DNA from: Candidatus Sabulitectum sp.
Lineage (GTDB): Bacteria > Fermentibacterota > Fermentibacteria > Fermentibacterales > JCC-6
Assembly (NCBI GenBank): GCA_029940175.1
Contig: JAOZRM010000170.1
Span: 1-6,792 of the forward strand
Direction: 5' to 3'
DNA length: 6,792 nt
Shown here: piece after piece, positions 1-5,413 of the stretch
Numbering within the stretch: the first letter of the stretch is position 1
Layout: every line of letters begins with the position of its first letter
Notes under the pieces: model-generated
What the model saw: the letters and a program-made list of their open reading frames with translations, nothing else
Database searches by the model: none
What the model was told of the DNA's origin: nothing
Position numbers and translations under genes: made by a program

Positions 1-341
1 TATGGAATATCTGTTACATCACCAAGTTTGATCTCTATTTTGTCAGAAAACCCATCGGCTTTTACTCTCTCTATTGCTCTTGTCACCATATGTGGAGTTG
101 CGTCAACACCGTATGCTTTAACCCCGTAAACTCTTGAAAGAAATCTTACACCACCGCCGACCGCACTACAGAGATCGAGAACCTCATCATCCTTTTTCCA
201 TCCGGCAGAATCTCCAAGAGCCTTCGAGCTGGAAAAACCTCCTATGTGGATCTGCTCGCCCATGATCAGCTCCCATAGAGCCCCCTCAAAGCCACTGTAA
301 ACTTCTTGAACATCACTTAGTTTCATCCCCGTTTTTTTCAC
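1..341 (-). CDS. Class I SAM-dependent methyltransferase (N-terminal part, cut by window edge)
   Basis: The first 113 residues are visible and the C-terminus lies outside the window. A Rossmann-type SAM-binding motif I is seen as VLDLCSAVGGGVRFL (about residues 54-68). An acidic residue closes strand 2 (GVD, D80) and a GDVTD stretch follows at about 107-111. Upstream, the segment LWELIMGEQIHIGGF (about 23-36) resembles the GGEDIHIGLY segment of sarcosine/dimethylglycine N-methyltransferases and related small-molecule methyltransferases, so a small-molecule rather than nucleic-acid substrate is inferred; the exact substrate is unknown. I chose the GTG at 341-339 as start because GGGAGG (349-354) sits 7 nt upstream. 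The in-frame ATG at 326 has no such site. The gene follows the znu operon in the same direction, separated by 261 nt of structured non-coding DNA, so it probably has its own regulation. Confidence 0.85.
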   Translation of the reverse strand, partial: MKKTGMKLSDVQEVYSGFEGALWELIMGEQIHIGGFSSSKALGDSAGWKKDDEVLDLCSAVGGGVRFLSRVYGVKAYGVDATPHMVTRAIERVKADGFSDKIEIKLGDVTDIP

Positions 342-348
342 GATACAG

Positions 349-354
349 CCTCCC
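349..354 (-). promoter_or_regulatory. Ribosome binding site deciding the GTG start of the methyltransferase
   Basis: The minus strand reads GGGAGG with a 7-nt spacer to the GTG at 341. The later ATG (326) is preceded only by an A-run and GGGG, which makes the GTG the better start. The site lies 6 nt after a perfect 14-nt palindrome (361-374) that could form a small hairpin next to it. Confidence 0.6.
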
Positions 355-360
355 GATACT

Positions 361-560
361 CAGACAACTGTCTGCTACTGGAATGTACCGCCAGGGGAAC
401 TGGAGAGAAGCAGGGAAACTTTCTTAAGAACCCCCGGCGGCGTGGAGTTCAGACCGAACTCCAACGGCACCTGTCAGGTTCTAATGCTGATCAAAACACT
501 GATCATGCAAGCTCTCCCTTCAGTTACCACGGACAGGAGATCTTCCTGACCCGTTTCGTG
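361..560 (-). ncRNA. Structured 5' leader of the methyltransferase gene, candidate riboswitch or cis-regulatory RNA (class not recognised)
   Basis: This stretch has no credible reading frame but many complementary segments. The first stem, in transcript order, is CAGGA/TCCTG (534-538 with 544-548), extended by ACGG/CCGT. A closing helix GGAGAG/CTCTCC (402-407 with 512-517) encloses two arms. One arm is a 9-bp hairpin with one bulge (485-509). The other is GAACC/GGTTC (428-432 with 477-481) capped by a perfect 7-bp hairpin, GGAGTTC/GAACTCC (444-462). CCAG/CTGG (391-394 with 400-403) shares two bases with the closing helix, so the two pairings would compete. CCGCC (388-392) can also pair with GGCGG (436-440), pseudoknot-like. 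The 14-nt palindrome 361-374 lies next to the ribosome binding site. It matches none of the glycine, SAM, cobalamin, TPP or c-di-GMP consensus cores I know. That it is a ligand sensor is inference. Confidence 0.35.
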
Positions 561-589
561 AATAATAATACATTTCCGTAGTAGGAAAT
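560..589 (-). terminator. Weak possible terminator of the znu operon
   Basis: Thirteen bases after the znuB stop the minus strand forms a perfect 6-bp stem, ATTTCC/GGAAAT (572-577 with 584-589), with a 6-nt loop. It is followed by the AT-rich tract GTATTATTATTC rather than a clean U-run. The stem is AT-rich and short, so termination may be partial and read-through into the downstream leader is possible. Confidence 0.3.
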
Positions 590-602
590 AGGGAGCAGAG
601 AA

Positions 603-1406
603 TCAGCCAGTTCTCTTCCCTGTGGAAAGAGCAAGAAAATAGACAATGGAGGATAGCAGAATGATCACAGGACCCGAGGGCAGATCAAGCCACCAGGATA
701 CGAAAAGACCGGCTATGCTGAACAAGAGGCTCAAAACAGACGCAAGTAACATCATCTTCCGAAGTGAACTGCTGAACTTTTCTGCGATTGCAGCCGGTAT
801 TGTCAGAAGAGCTATAACCATAATAAGACCGGTTACCTTCATAAGCACAATTGTTGTGAGAGCTGCCATTACAAGGAACAGTCCGCGTATGAACCAGACT
901 GGAACTCCTTGTATTCGAGTGAACTCAAGATCGAAGGATATTCCCACGAATTCCTTATAAAGAAATGCTATAGAACCAAGAACAACCAGATCCAGTGCTG
1001 CGGTGAGAAAAATATCTGCCTTCGACACAGACATAAGACTTCCAAAAAGCCAGCTCATCAGATCCGCAGTGTATGTTCCGGAAAGCTTAATGAATACCAG
1101 ACCTGCAGCCATTCCTGTAGCCCACAATGCGGCCATAGCCGTGTCTGATCCCAGTTTGCTGCGATCTGAAAGAGCACCGATTCCCAGAGCAGATCCTACT
1201 GCAAATAAAGTGGCCCCGAGCATAGGATGAATTCCAACAAGATATGCAAGACCCAGCCCTCCGAATGATGCATGAGCAATGCTTCCAGTAAACGATGACA
1301 TTCTGTTAACAGTGATAAGGCTGCCAACCACTCCACAGGCAATAGAAGCCAGAATCGTTAGAATAAACGCATTCTGCATGAATGTGTAACTGAACATCTC
1401 AGCCAT
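603..1406 (-). CDS. znuB: Zinc ABC transporter permease ZnuB
   Basis: This is an ABC-3 family (ZnuB/TroC) integral membrane protein of 267 residues, close to the family's usual length of about 260-280. It would form the inner-membrane channel that carries Zn2+ from ZnuA, powered by ZnuC. Hydrophobic helices run almost end to end, starting at about 11-33. Family landmarks are the early RMSSFTGSIAHASFGGLG segment (about 35-52), DLMSWLFGSLMSVS (about 114-127) and SWWLDLPSGPVIIL (about 233-246). I chose ATG 1406 because it overlaps the end of znuC by 8 nt in an ATGGCTGA arrangement, typical of translational coupling, with an AGAGGA-like site about 8 nt upstream. An earlier in-frame ATG at 1457 would add 17 non-membrane residues inside znuC and is unlikely. 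Manganese transport is possible within the family, but the Zur-like regulator in the operon favours zinc. Confidence 0.93.
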   Translation of the reverse strand: MAEMFSYTFMQNAFILTILASIACGVVGSLITVNRMSSFTGSIAHASFGGLGLAYLVGIHPMLGATLFAVGSALGIGALSDRSKLGSDTAMAALWATGMAAGLVFIKLSGTYTADLMSWLFGSLMSVSKADIFLTAALDLVVLGSIAFLYKEFVGISFDLEFTRIQGVPVWFIRGLFLVMAALTTIVLMKVTGLIMVIALLTIPAAIAEKFSSSLRKMMLLASVLSLLFSIAGLFVSWWLDLPSGPVIILLSSIVYFLALSTGKRTG

Positions 1407-2160
1407 GGTCTCTGTCCTCTCTGGCCCCAATAACCCGGTGAGGAACACCGTGGGCAATTAACTCAAACGGACATCCATAGGCTTGGGCGACATCCTTCTC
1501 TGATATGGTTTCTCCGTGGCTCACCAGGTGCTTATTGATGCATGCTATGCTTTTTACGTGAGACGACACTGCCCCAACATCGTGTGTTACCAGCACAATT
1601 GCCATTCTGCTGTTAAGGTTGGAAAGGAGGTTATAGAAACTGTGCTGAGTCTCTGAGTCTACGCTGGCAACAGGCTCATCCAGAAGAAGCAGTTCAGGTT
1701 CTCCCGTGAGTGCCCTGGCAATCAGAACTCTCTGCTTCTGCCCGCCGGAAAGCTGATCTATCCTCTTCCCGGCAAGATGGGCAACACCCAGTTTCTCCAG
1801 TTTCTGGGCTGCAATATTTCTGTCGGACTCAGTGTACTTCTTAAAAAGTCCGGCTGAACCCATTCGTCCCATAAGTACCACCTCCAGAACAGAAACAGGG
1901 AATGTTCCTGAAGGTATGACCTGGGGTACGTAACCGATTTTTTTTCTTGAATGAGTGGGGCTTTCCCCAAATACTCTTACTTCTCCCTTAAAAGGCATGA
2001 GAAGCCCAAGAACGACCTTCAGCAATGTGGTCTTGCCTCCTCCGTTCGGCCCGATGATTGCCATAAAATCATTCTTTTTAACAGAAAGATCAACATTCTC
2101 AATAGCAGGATGGTCTCTATTGTATCCTGCGGTAACATTATTGAGTTCAATCAAAGCCAT
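1399..2160 (-). CDS. znuC: Zinc ABC transporter ATP-binding protein ZnuC
   Basis: A cytoplasmic ATPase of 253 residues that drives the ZnuB permease. All ABC motifs are intact: Walker A GPNGGGKTT (37-45), Q-loop glutamine in YVPQ (Q80), signature LSGGQ (137-141), Walker B LLLLDEP with D161 and catalytic E162, and switch histidine H193 in VTHD. Walker A and GTFPVSVLEVVLMGR (85-99) fit the metal-uptake subfamily (ZnuC/MntB/TroB). The tail after residue 230 is histidine-containing (HGVPHRVIG, DHG), which also occurs in zinc-type members. The start at 2160 lies 4 nt after the znuA stop, with GGAG (2168-2171) 7 nt upstream inside the end of znuA. The stop codon overlaps the znuB start. Confidence 0.95.
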   Translation of the reverse strand: MALIELNNVTAGYNRDHPAIENVDLSVKKNDFMAIIGPNGGGKTTLLKVVLGLLMPFKGEVRVFGESPTHSRKKIGYVPQVIPSGTFPVSVLEVVLMGRMGSAGLFKKYTESDRNIAAQKLEKLGVAHLAGKRIDQLSGGQKQRVLIARALTGEPELLLLDEPVASVDSETQHSFYNLLSNLNSRMAIVLVTHDVGAVSSHVKSIACINKHLVSHGETISEKDVAQAYGCPFELIAHGVPHRVIGAREDRDHG

Positions 2161-2164
2161 TTCA

Positions 2165-3064
2165 CTACTCCATTGCTGAGGCTATCTGTTCTGCAACTGA
2201 TGCCAGGTTTTCTGCCCAGTTCAGAGCCAGTGGATCAATGAAGATCACACCAGCATCCAGTTCGCCTGCAATTGTTTCTGCTGAGATTTCGCTGAACTGC
2301 GGTGAAACAAATACCACTTTGATAGAAGAGTTTTTCCCATAGTCGATCAACTGCGCCAGTTCAGAAGGCGAGGGTTCACTGCCTGCAATCTCAATGGGAA
2401 CCTGAATCAAACTGAATTCATCTGCGAAGTACCCCCAGGCAGGATGAAACACCATGAAGCTTTCTCCCTGAAACGGATCAATTGATTGATGAATTCTAAT
2501 TTGCAGATCATGTATCTCTTCAAGAAAGAGAGTAAGGTTCTCAGAGTAGATCCCACTGTTAACCGGATCCAGCTCAATGAGGTTTGTACAGATAGCCCGG
2601 GCCTGAATACTGACAAGCTCCGGCGAAAGCCATACATGAGGATCAACACCACTGTGATCATGAGCATCATCATGACTGCCTCTTTCTGTATGCTCATCTG
2701 GAATGCCGTATCTTCCAATAGGCAACCGTGCTACATCATCTATGGTACTCACCATTTGAAGGTGATCATTCAAAGAGGAAAATTCGGGTATCCATGTAAC
2801 CTCACGCTGTAATCCAATGGTGAACCACACATCAGCCATGTTGACCCGCCTCATGTCTGAGGGTGATATCTCATAAGTGGTCGGGCTTGCTCCCGGCGGT
2901 ATAAGCACTGTTAGTTCTACCAGATCACCTGCAATCTTCTCTACAAAATACTTCTGCGGAACCACACTTACCAGTACGGAAAGTCTTCCGGTATCCCTAA
3001 GGTCACCCTGACCTGAACAGGCCAAAAACACTGGAAGAAGAAGAGCAATTACAAATTTCTGCAT
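2165..3064 (-). CDS. znuA: Zinc ABC transporter substrate-binding lipoprotein ZnuA
   Basis: A cluster A-I (ZnuA/TroA) metal-binding receptor of 299 residues. The N-terminus is a lipoprotein signal with a hydrophobic core and C16 in FLAC, so it should be lipid-anchored, facing the periplasm. Expected metal ligands are H143 (DPHVWLSP), H207 (FHPAWGYF) and D277 (FIDPL). The first ligand, normally the histidine in GASPH-type motifs, is T62 here (GASPTTYE). Between the first and second ligand positions is a short His/Asp-rich loop (H125, H131, H135, H137), a hallmark of zinc rather than manganese receptors and shorter than in many ZnuA proteins. The gene starts inside the last codons of zur (16-nt overlap), with an AAGGGA-like site about 9 nt upstream, and is followed 4 nt later by znuC. 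Zinc as substrate is inferred from the operon and the His loop. Confidence 0.92.
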   Translation of the reverse strand: MQKFVIALLLPVFLACSGQGDLRDTGRLSVLVSVVPQKYFVEKIAGDLVELTVLIPPGASPTTYEISPSDMRRVNMADVWFTIGLQREVTWIPEFSSLNDHLQMVSTIDDVARLPIGRYGIPDEHTERGSHDDAHDHSGVDPHVWLSPELVSIQARAICTNLIELDPVNSGIYSENLTLFLEEIHDLQIRIHQSIDPFQGESFMVFHPAWGYFADEFSLIQVPIEIAGSEPSPSELAQLIDYGKNSSIKVVFVSPQFSEISAETIAGELDAGVIFIDPLALNWAENLASVAEQIASAME

Positions 3065-3468
3065 TTAAGACATTTCCCTTCAAGAAGAAAAGCGGCAGAT
3101 TTGACACTTACTCCGTACTCCACCTCAAGAACATGAAGAAAATCCTCCGGCAACTTCCGTCTTACTGCAATTGTTCCACCGCACTTCACGCAGTTGAAAT
3201 GACCATGGTCAGGGTAGAAAGTGCTTGTACATCTGTATTGCACTACCCCTTCAGATCCCACGCTATGCCTGAGAAAACCTTTCAGAGTAAGTGAGCTCAT
3301 GGCTCTGTAAACAGTTGAAACATCCGGATTCGATGAAAGTCTCGCTATTACATCCTTTACTGAAAGCCCGCAACCGCCTTGTAGAAAAAGATCAACGATC
3401 TCAATCTTTAGTTTTGTCATCCGCAGACCGGATCGCCTTAGCAAACTGTATGCGTCTTCTCTTTTCAT
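3049..3468 (-). CDS. zur: Fur-family zinc uptake regulator Zur
   Basis: A 139-residue Fur-superfamily repressor, a typical length. The winged-helix DNA-binding part contains GLRMTKLKIEI (14-24) and STVYRAMSSL (51-60). The metal/dimer part has HGHF (H88, H90) and two CxxC pairs forming the structural zinc site, C93/C96 and C133/C136. C80, in YRC just before the HGH motif, occupies the place of the sensory cysteine of characterised Zur proteins such as that of Mycobacterium tuberculosis; classical Fur lacks it. This and the znuACB genes behind it support Zur over Fur. The ATG at 3468 is preceded by AGGGAA and directly by the putative operator. Upstream codons in frame would run back through the operator and the previous gene, so longer starts are rejected. 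As first gene of the operon it should be autoregulated. Confidence 0.9.
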   Translation of the reverse strand: MKREDAYSLLRRSGLRMTKLKIEIVDLFLQGGCGLSVKDVIARLSSNPDVSTVYRAMSSLTLKGFLRHSVGSEGVVQYRCTSTFYPDHGHFNCVKCGGTIAVRRKLPEDFLHVLEVEYGVSVKSAAFLLEGKCLKCRNL

Positions 3469-3470
3469 TG

Positions 3471-3477
3471 CTTCCCT
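3471..3477 (-). promoter_or_regulatory. Ribosome binding site of zur, inside the operator edge
   Basis: The minus strand reads AAGGGAA three bases before the ATG at 3468, close spacing for a Shine-Dalgarno element. It touches the proximal arm of the 25-bp dyad, so the mRNA leader of zur would be only about 20 nt. Confidence 0.45.
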
Positions 3478-3500
3478 TACTGCAAATTCTTTGCAATAAG
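3476..3500. promoter_or_regulatory. Candidate Zur operator, 25-bp dyad ahead of zur-znuACB
   Basis: Two 11-bp arms, CTTACTGCAAA and TTTGCAATAAG, are separated by TTC. They match as inverted repeats at 10 of 11 positions, with TGCAAA/TTTGCA as the perfect core. The dyad lies 7 bp ahead of the zur start codon and overlaps the inferred -10 box, where a Fur-family dimer would block RNA polymerase. The sequence differs from the Zur boxes I know in proteobacteria and Bacillus, so the assignment rests on symmetry, size and position. Confidence 0.7.
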
Positions 3501-3526
3501 ATAATGCAGGAATGATACTGATACAA
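3498..3526 (-). promoter_or_regulatory. Promoter of the zur-znuACB operon
   Basis: On the minus strand, TTGTAT (3526-3521) and TATCTT (3503-3498) are separated by 17 bp. The -10 matches consensus at 4 of 6 positions and the -35 at 3 of 6. No convincing terminator is seen after the preceding lipoprotein gene, so some transcription may also enter from upstream. Confidence 0.45.
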
Positions 3527-3544
3527 GGGGGAACAGAATTCCAA

Positions 3545-4663
3545 CTACTTATCCTCCAGCTCCATGATGTATACCCGGTGAAAGTCGGAGCTTCTGTTAT
3601 CAATAGCGATAAAGCCGTAAGAAGTAACAATTAAATTTTGACAGACTGAATCAGGCAGAGCTACATCAACCACGGCAATTCTGTTTCCCTCTGTATCGGA
3701 AATGTCCCATATATTCCCAGGGAAACCGCCTCTTCTGGACCATAAGCGACCTTCAGGATCAATGGCAAGGGCACTGATAATAGGATGATCTTCCGGCAAG
3801 TTTGTGGTTTTCCTCATGGATAAACCATTCTCGCCTGTTGTCATCACCGTAAAAGTCTCTATTCCTGGAATTACAGCTGTTTCTTCTTCTGACTCTGGTA
3901 GAATTACAGGTACCCGCTGGGTAACATCGGTTCTTTCAAGAGTATTCAGCAATTCACCGTCTCTTGAGTAGACCTCAACAGACCAGTGCTGACTGTTTGC
4001 CCTGGATAAATACAGATTACCATTACCCCCTGTCAGCATCATATAACCCGGGATAAAATCAGAAGAAGGTTCCATGGGGCTCTCATGAAACAAAATATCT
4101 GCAATAGGCTCTGCTGTATCAGTATCTACAATTTGAACAGAATAAGAAACTTCCAGAGTATTCCATTTTACATCCGTTGTGTAGAATGCAGCTGTAGAAT
4201 CATCAAGAAAAACAATATCCATGATCATACTCTCGGTCAGATATCTTCTATCTGCAAATTCCCCAGCAGCCGAATATGTAAGCCAGTCACCTGTCACATC
4301 CTCACGAATAGCAATAAGCTCGCTTCCGGGAAGCCATAAAACATATGTGGGAGCATGCTGAAACTCCCCGGGACCGGACCCGGATCTGCCTATCTGCCTG
4401 ATGAAGTGCCCCCTTGAATCAAAGACGGAAGCACATTTCTTGAGAAGATCTACAACAATTATTTCCCCGGAGGGCAGGATAGCAGCATCAAAAATATTCC
4501 CGAACATTTCCGTTGAATCCCCCATTAGAACCCCGATTGTGTCCACAGGAACTAACCTCAGTGAGTCAACTTCACTAAACAAAGCTGCATCAACATCTGT
4601 ACCGCAACCAGCCATTGAAACAAGAAGCAAACAAGTCGATACTGCAAATTTCAGTTTTCTCAT
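3545..4663 (-). CDS. 6-bladed beta-propeller lipoprotein, function unknown
   Basis: The 372-residue product starts with a lipoprotein signal peptide ending in SMAGC (C20), so it should be membrane-anchored outside the cytoplasm. The rest looks like a 6-bladed beta-propeller: short repeats of the form LPSGEIIVVD, VFDSRGHFIRQIG, FSLDPEGRLW-like strands, and the diagnostic GRSGSGPGEF (about 89-98) common in propeller lipoproteins of Bacteroidota-like and other FCB bacteria. No catalytic motif is visible; such proteins are usually thought to bind peptides, sugars or partner proteins. I chose ATG 4663 because it gives a proper signal peptide with AAGGAAG 8 nt upstream. The ATG-like position at 4705 lies inside a terminator hairpin and would add 14 residues ahead of the signal. 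Only 72 nt separate it from the preceding gene, and they contain a terminator, so expression may depend on read-through. Confidence 0.8.
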   Translation of the reverse strand: MRKLKFAVSTCLLLVSMAGCGTDVDAALFSEVDSLRLVPVDTIGVLMGDSTEMFGNIFDAAILPSGEIIVVDLLKKCASVFDSRGHFIRQIGRSGSGPGEFQHAPTYVLWLPGSELIAIREDVTGDWLTYSAAGEFADRRYLTESMIMDIVFLDDSTAAFYTTDVKWNTLEVSYSVQIVDTDTAEPIADILFHESPMEPSSDFIPGYMMLTGGNGNLYLSRANSQHWSVEVYSRDGELLNTLERTDVTQRVPVILPESEEETAVIPGIETFTVMTTGENGLSMRKTTNLPEDHPIISALAIDPEGRLWSRRGGFPGNIWDISDTEGNRIAVVDVALPDSVCQNLIVTSYGFIAIDNRSSDFHRVYIMELEDK

Positions 4664-4680
4664 GGGAGATGCTTCCTTAA

Positions 4681-4720
4681 AAAGAAGAAGAGGAAGAAGG
4701 GGCATGCCTGCGCATGCCCC
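4681..4720 (-). terminator. Intrinsic terminator after the AgmX/TonB-C-like gene
   Basis: A perfect 9-bp stem, GGGGCATGC/GCATGCCCC (4699-4707 with 4712-4720), has a 4-nt loop. On the minus strand it is followed by a pyrimidine tract (TTCTTCCTCTTCTTTTT). The tract is U-rich but broken by C, so termination may be incomplete, which would let RNA polymerase reach the propeller gene 18 nt later. Confidence 0.75.
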
Positions 4721-4735
4721 GGAGGTCTCGTATTT

Positions 4736-5155
4736 CTACTGTGGCGGAGACAGAGTGAAGGGTATTGTAACCGGTATATCTTCAGTCTGATCCGGAGCTG
4801 CTCCGAATTCAAGGCTTTCCAGTTTAGCAAGAACACCTTCCTGCAAACTAGCCAGAGCTTCCGGGCAATCCACAGAAGCATCTGAAACTGTGCCCTCTGC
4901 AGTGATGGAGAAGGTTACTGAAATAGTACCACTTGCCTCTGAATCAGATGCCAGAAGAACCTCGTAGTCTGTCTGAATCACTTCTTTTATCTCGTTTATC
5001 TTGACTCTGATATCGTCCATGTCTCTACCGTTTGGCTCAATGCGATCCTCTGGATCAATGGCGGCAGTAGTGGGCTGATCACTGGCTTCAATTTCCTGAG
5101 CAAACACAGTTCCTGCAAGAATCATAGCAAGTACAAGTATTCCGAAGTATCTCAT
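4736..5155 (-). CDS. Small secreted protein with AgmX/PglI (TonB-C-like) domain
   Basis: A 139-residue protein with a Sec signal peptide of about 19 residues (hydrophobic core, cleavage after VFA before QEIEA). An acidic, proline-containing linker leads to a domain from about residue 45 onward: helix IRVKINEIKEVIQTDYEVLL, strand GTISVTFSITAEGTVSDASV, a helix with EGVLAKLESLEFG, and strand DIPVTIPFTLSP. This order of elements matches the C-terminal domain of AgmX/PglI-type gliding proteins and the related TonB C-terminal fold. A TonB transmembrane anchor and Pro-rich spacer are absent, so it is not an energy transducer; it would be a free periplasmic or exported protein. The start has AGGAGG (5160-5165) only 4 nt upstream. 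A possible -10 box TATACT (5199-5194) lies ahead of it without a recognisable -35. Function is unknown. Confidence 0.75.
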   Translation of the reverse strand: MRYFGILVLAMILAGTVFAQEIEASDQPTTAAIDPEDRIEPNGRDMDDIRVKINEIKEVIQTDYEVLLASDSEASGTISVTFSITAEGTVSDASVDCPEALASLQEGVLAKLESLEFGAAPDQTEDIPVTIPFTLSPPQ

Positions 5156-5195
5156 ACATCCTCCTATATCTTTGGATTAGTTACAACTTAATAAG

Positions 5196-5201
5196 TATAA
5201 T
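5196..5201 (+). promoter_or_regulatory. Perfect TATAAT on the plus strand ahead of the 162-bp palindrome
   Basis: A consensus -10 hexamer points toward the palindrome at 5236-5397. Upstream, TTGGAT (5172-5177, spacing 18) is a poor -35. The surroundings are AT-rich, so this could be chance; it matters only because the palindrome seems better paired as plus-strand RNA. Confidence 0.2.
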
Positions 5202-5232
5202 AAAAAAAGAGCCCGGTGGTTAAGCCGGACCC
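5202..5232 (-). terminator. Intrinsic terminator of the rpsD transcript
   Basis: On the minus strand GGGTCCGG pairs with CCGGGCTC (5232-5225 with 5216-5209). The 8-bp stem includes two G-U pairs, has an 8-nt loop, and is followed at once by seven U residues (5208-5202). The wobble pairs exist only in minus-strand RNA, which fixes the direction. It lies 182 nt after the rpsD stop, with the 162-bp palindrome in between. Confidence 0.85.
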
Positions 5233-5235
5233 TTC

Positions 5236-5397
5236 AGTATTCTGTCAGATAATAAGTGTCGATGTAATGCGCAGCTATCCTGGGTCTCGGCAAGGCACTG
5301 GTTTATGCGCATAGCACCGCTATGTAATTGAACCAGTAACGCTGCCGGGGCTCTGGAGAGCCAGTAGGACGCGACAGTTATTGCTTGACAGAGTACT
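5236..5397. repeat. 162-bp imperfect palindrome (possible MITE or hairpin RNA) between rpsD and its terminator
   Basis: The two halves mirror each other around 5316-5317. Paired blocks from the outside in are AGTA/TACT (5236-5239 with 5394-5397), TCTGTCA/TGACAGA (5241-5247 with 5386-5392), AATAA/TTATT, TGTCG/CGACA, a looser middle, CGGCA/TGCCG (5288-5292 with 5343-5347), ACTGGTT/AACCAGT (5297-5303 with 5331-5337) and CATAGC/GCTATG at the tip (5310-5315 with 5319-5324). No reading frame is present. The outer 26 bp of each end match as inverted repeats at 21 positions. Either a small non-autonomous inverted-repeat element inserted here, or a long hairpin RNA, would look like this. Confidence 0.6.
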
Positions 5398-5413
5398 AGT
5401 AAATATTGGAAAT

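Noticed and set aside
342..602. tRNA, 5S rRNA, SRP RNA, RNase P RNA or glycine riboswitch
   Set aside because: Some short strings looked suggestive (GGAGAG, GGTTCTAAT, GGTCAGG), but the conserved cores of these families are missing and no cloverleaf forms.
646..960. Plus-strand reading frame opposite znuB
   Set aside because: It lies entirely antisense to a well-supported permease gene, has no domain-like features and reads as a complement shadow.
1407..1457. Longer znuB start at 1457
   Set aside because: It would add 17 non-hydrophobic residues deep inside znuC; ATG 1406 gives the coupled overlap and normal family length.
1951..2241. Plus-strand reading frames opposite znuC and the end of znuA
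   Set aside because: Shadows of conserved ABC motifs on the other strand; no ribosome binding site or recognisable protein.
3469..3630. Longer zur start giving a 193-residue protein
   Set aside because: The extra 54 residues would run through the promoter and operator and the end of the preceding gene, and do not resemble the Fur family.
5385..5390. TTGACA on the plus strand as a -35 box
   Set aside because: No acceptable -10 hexamer follows at 16-18 bp, and the hexamer is part of the palindrome arm.
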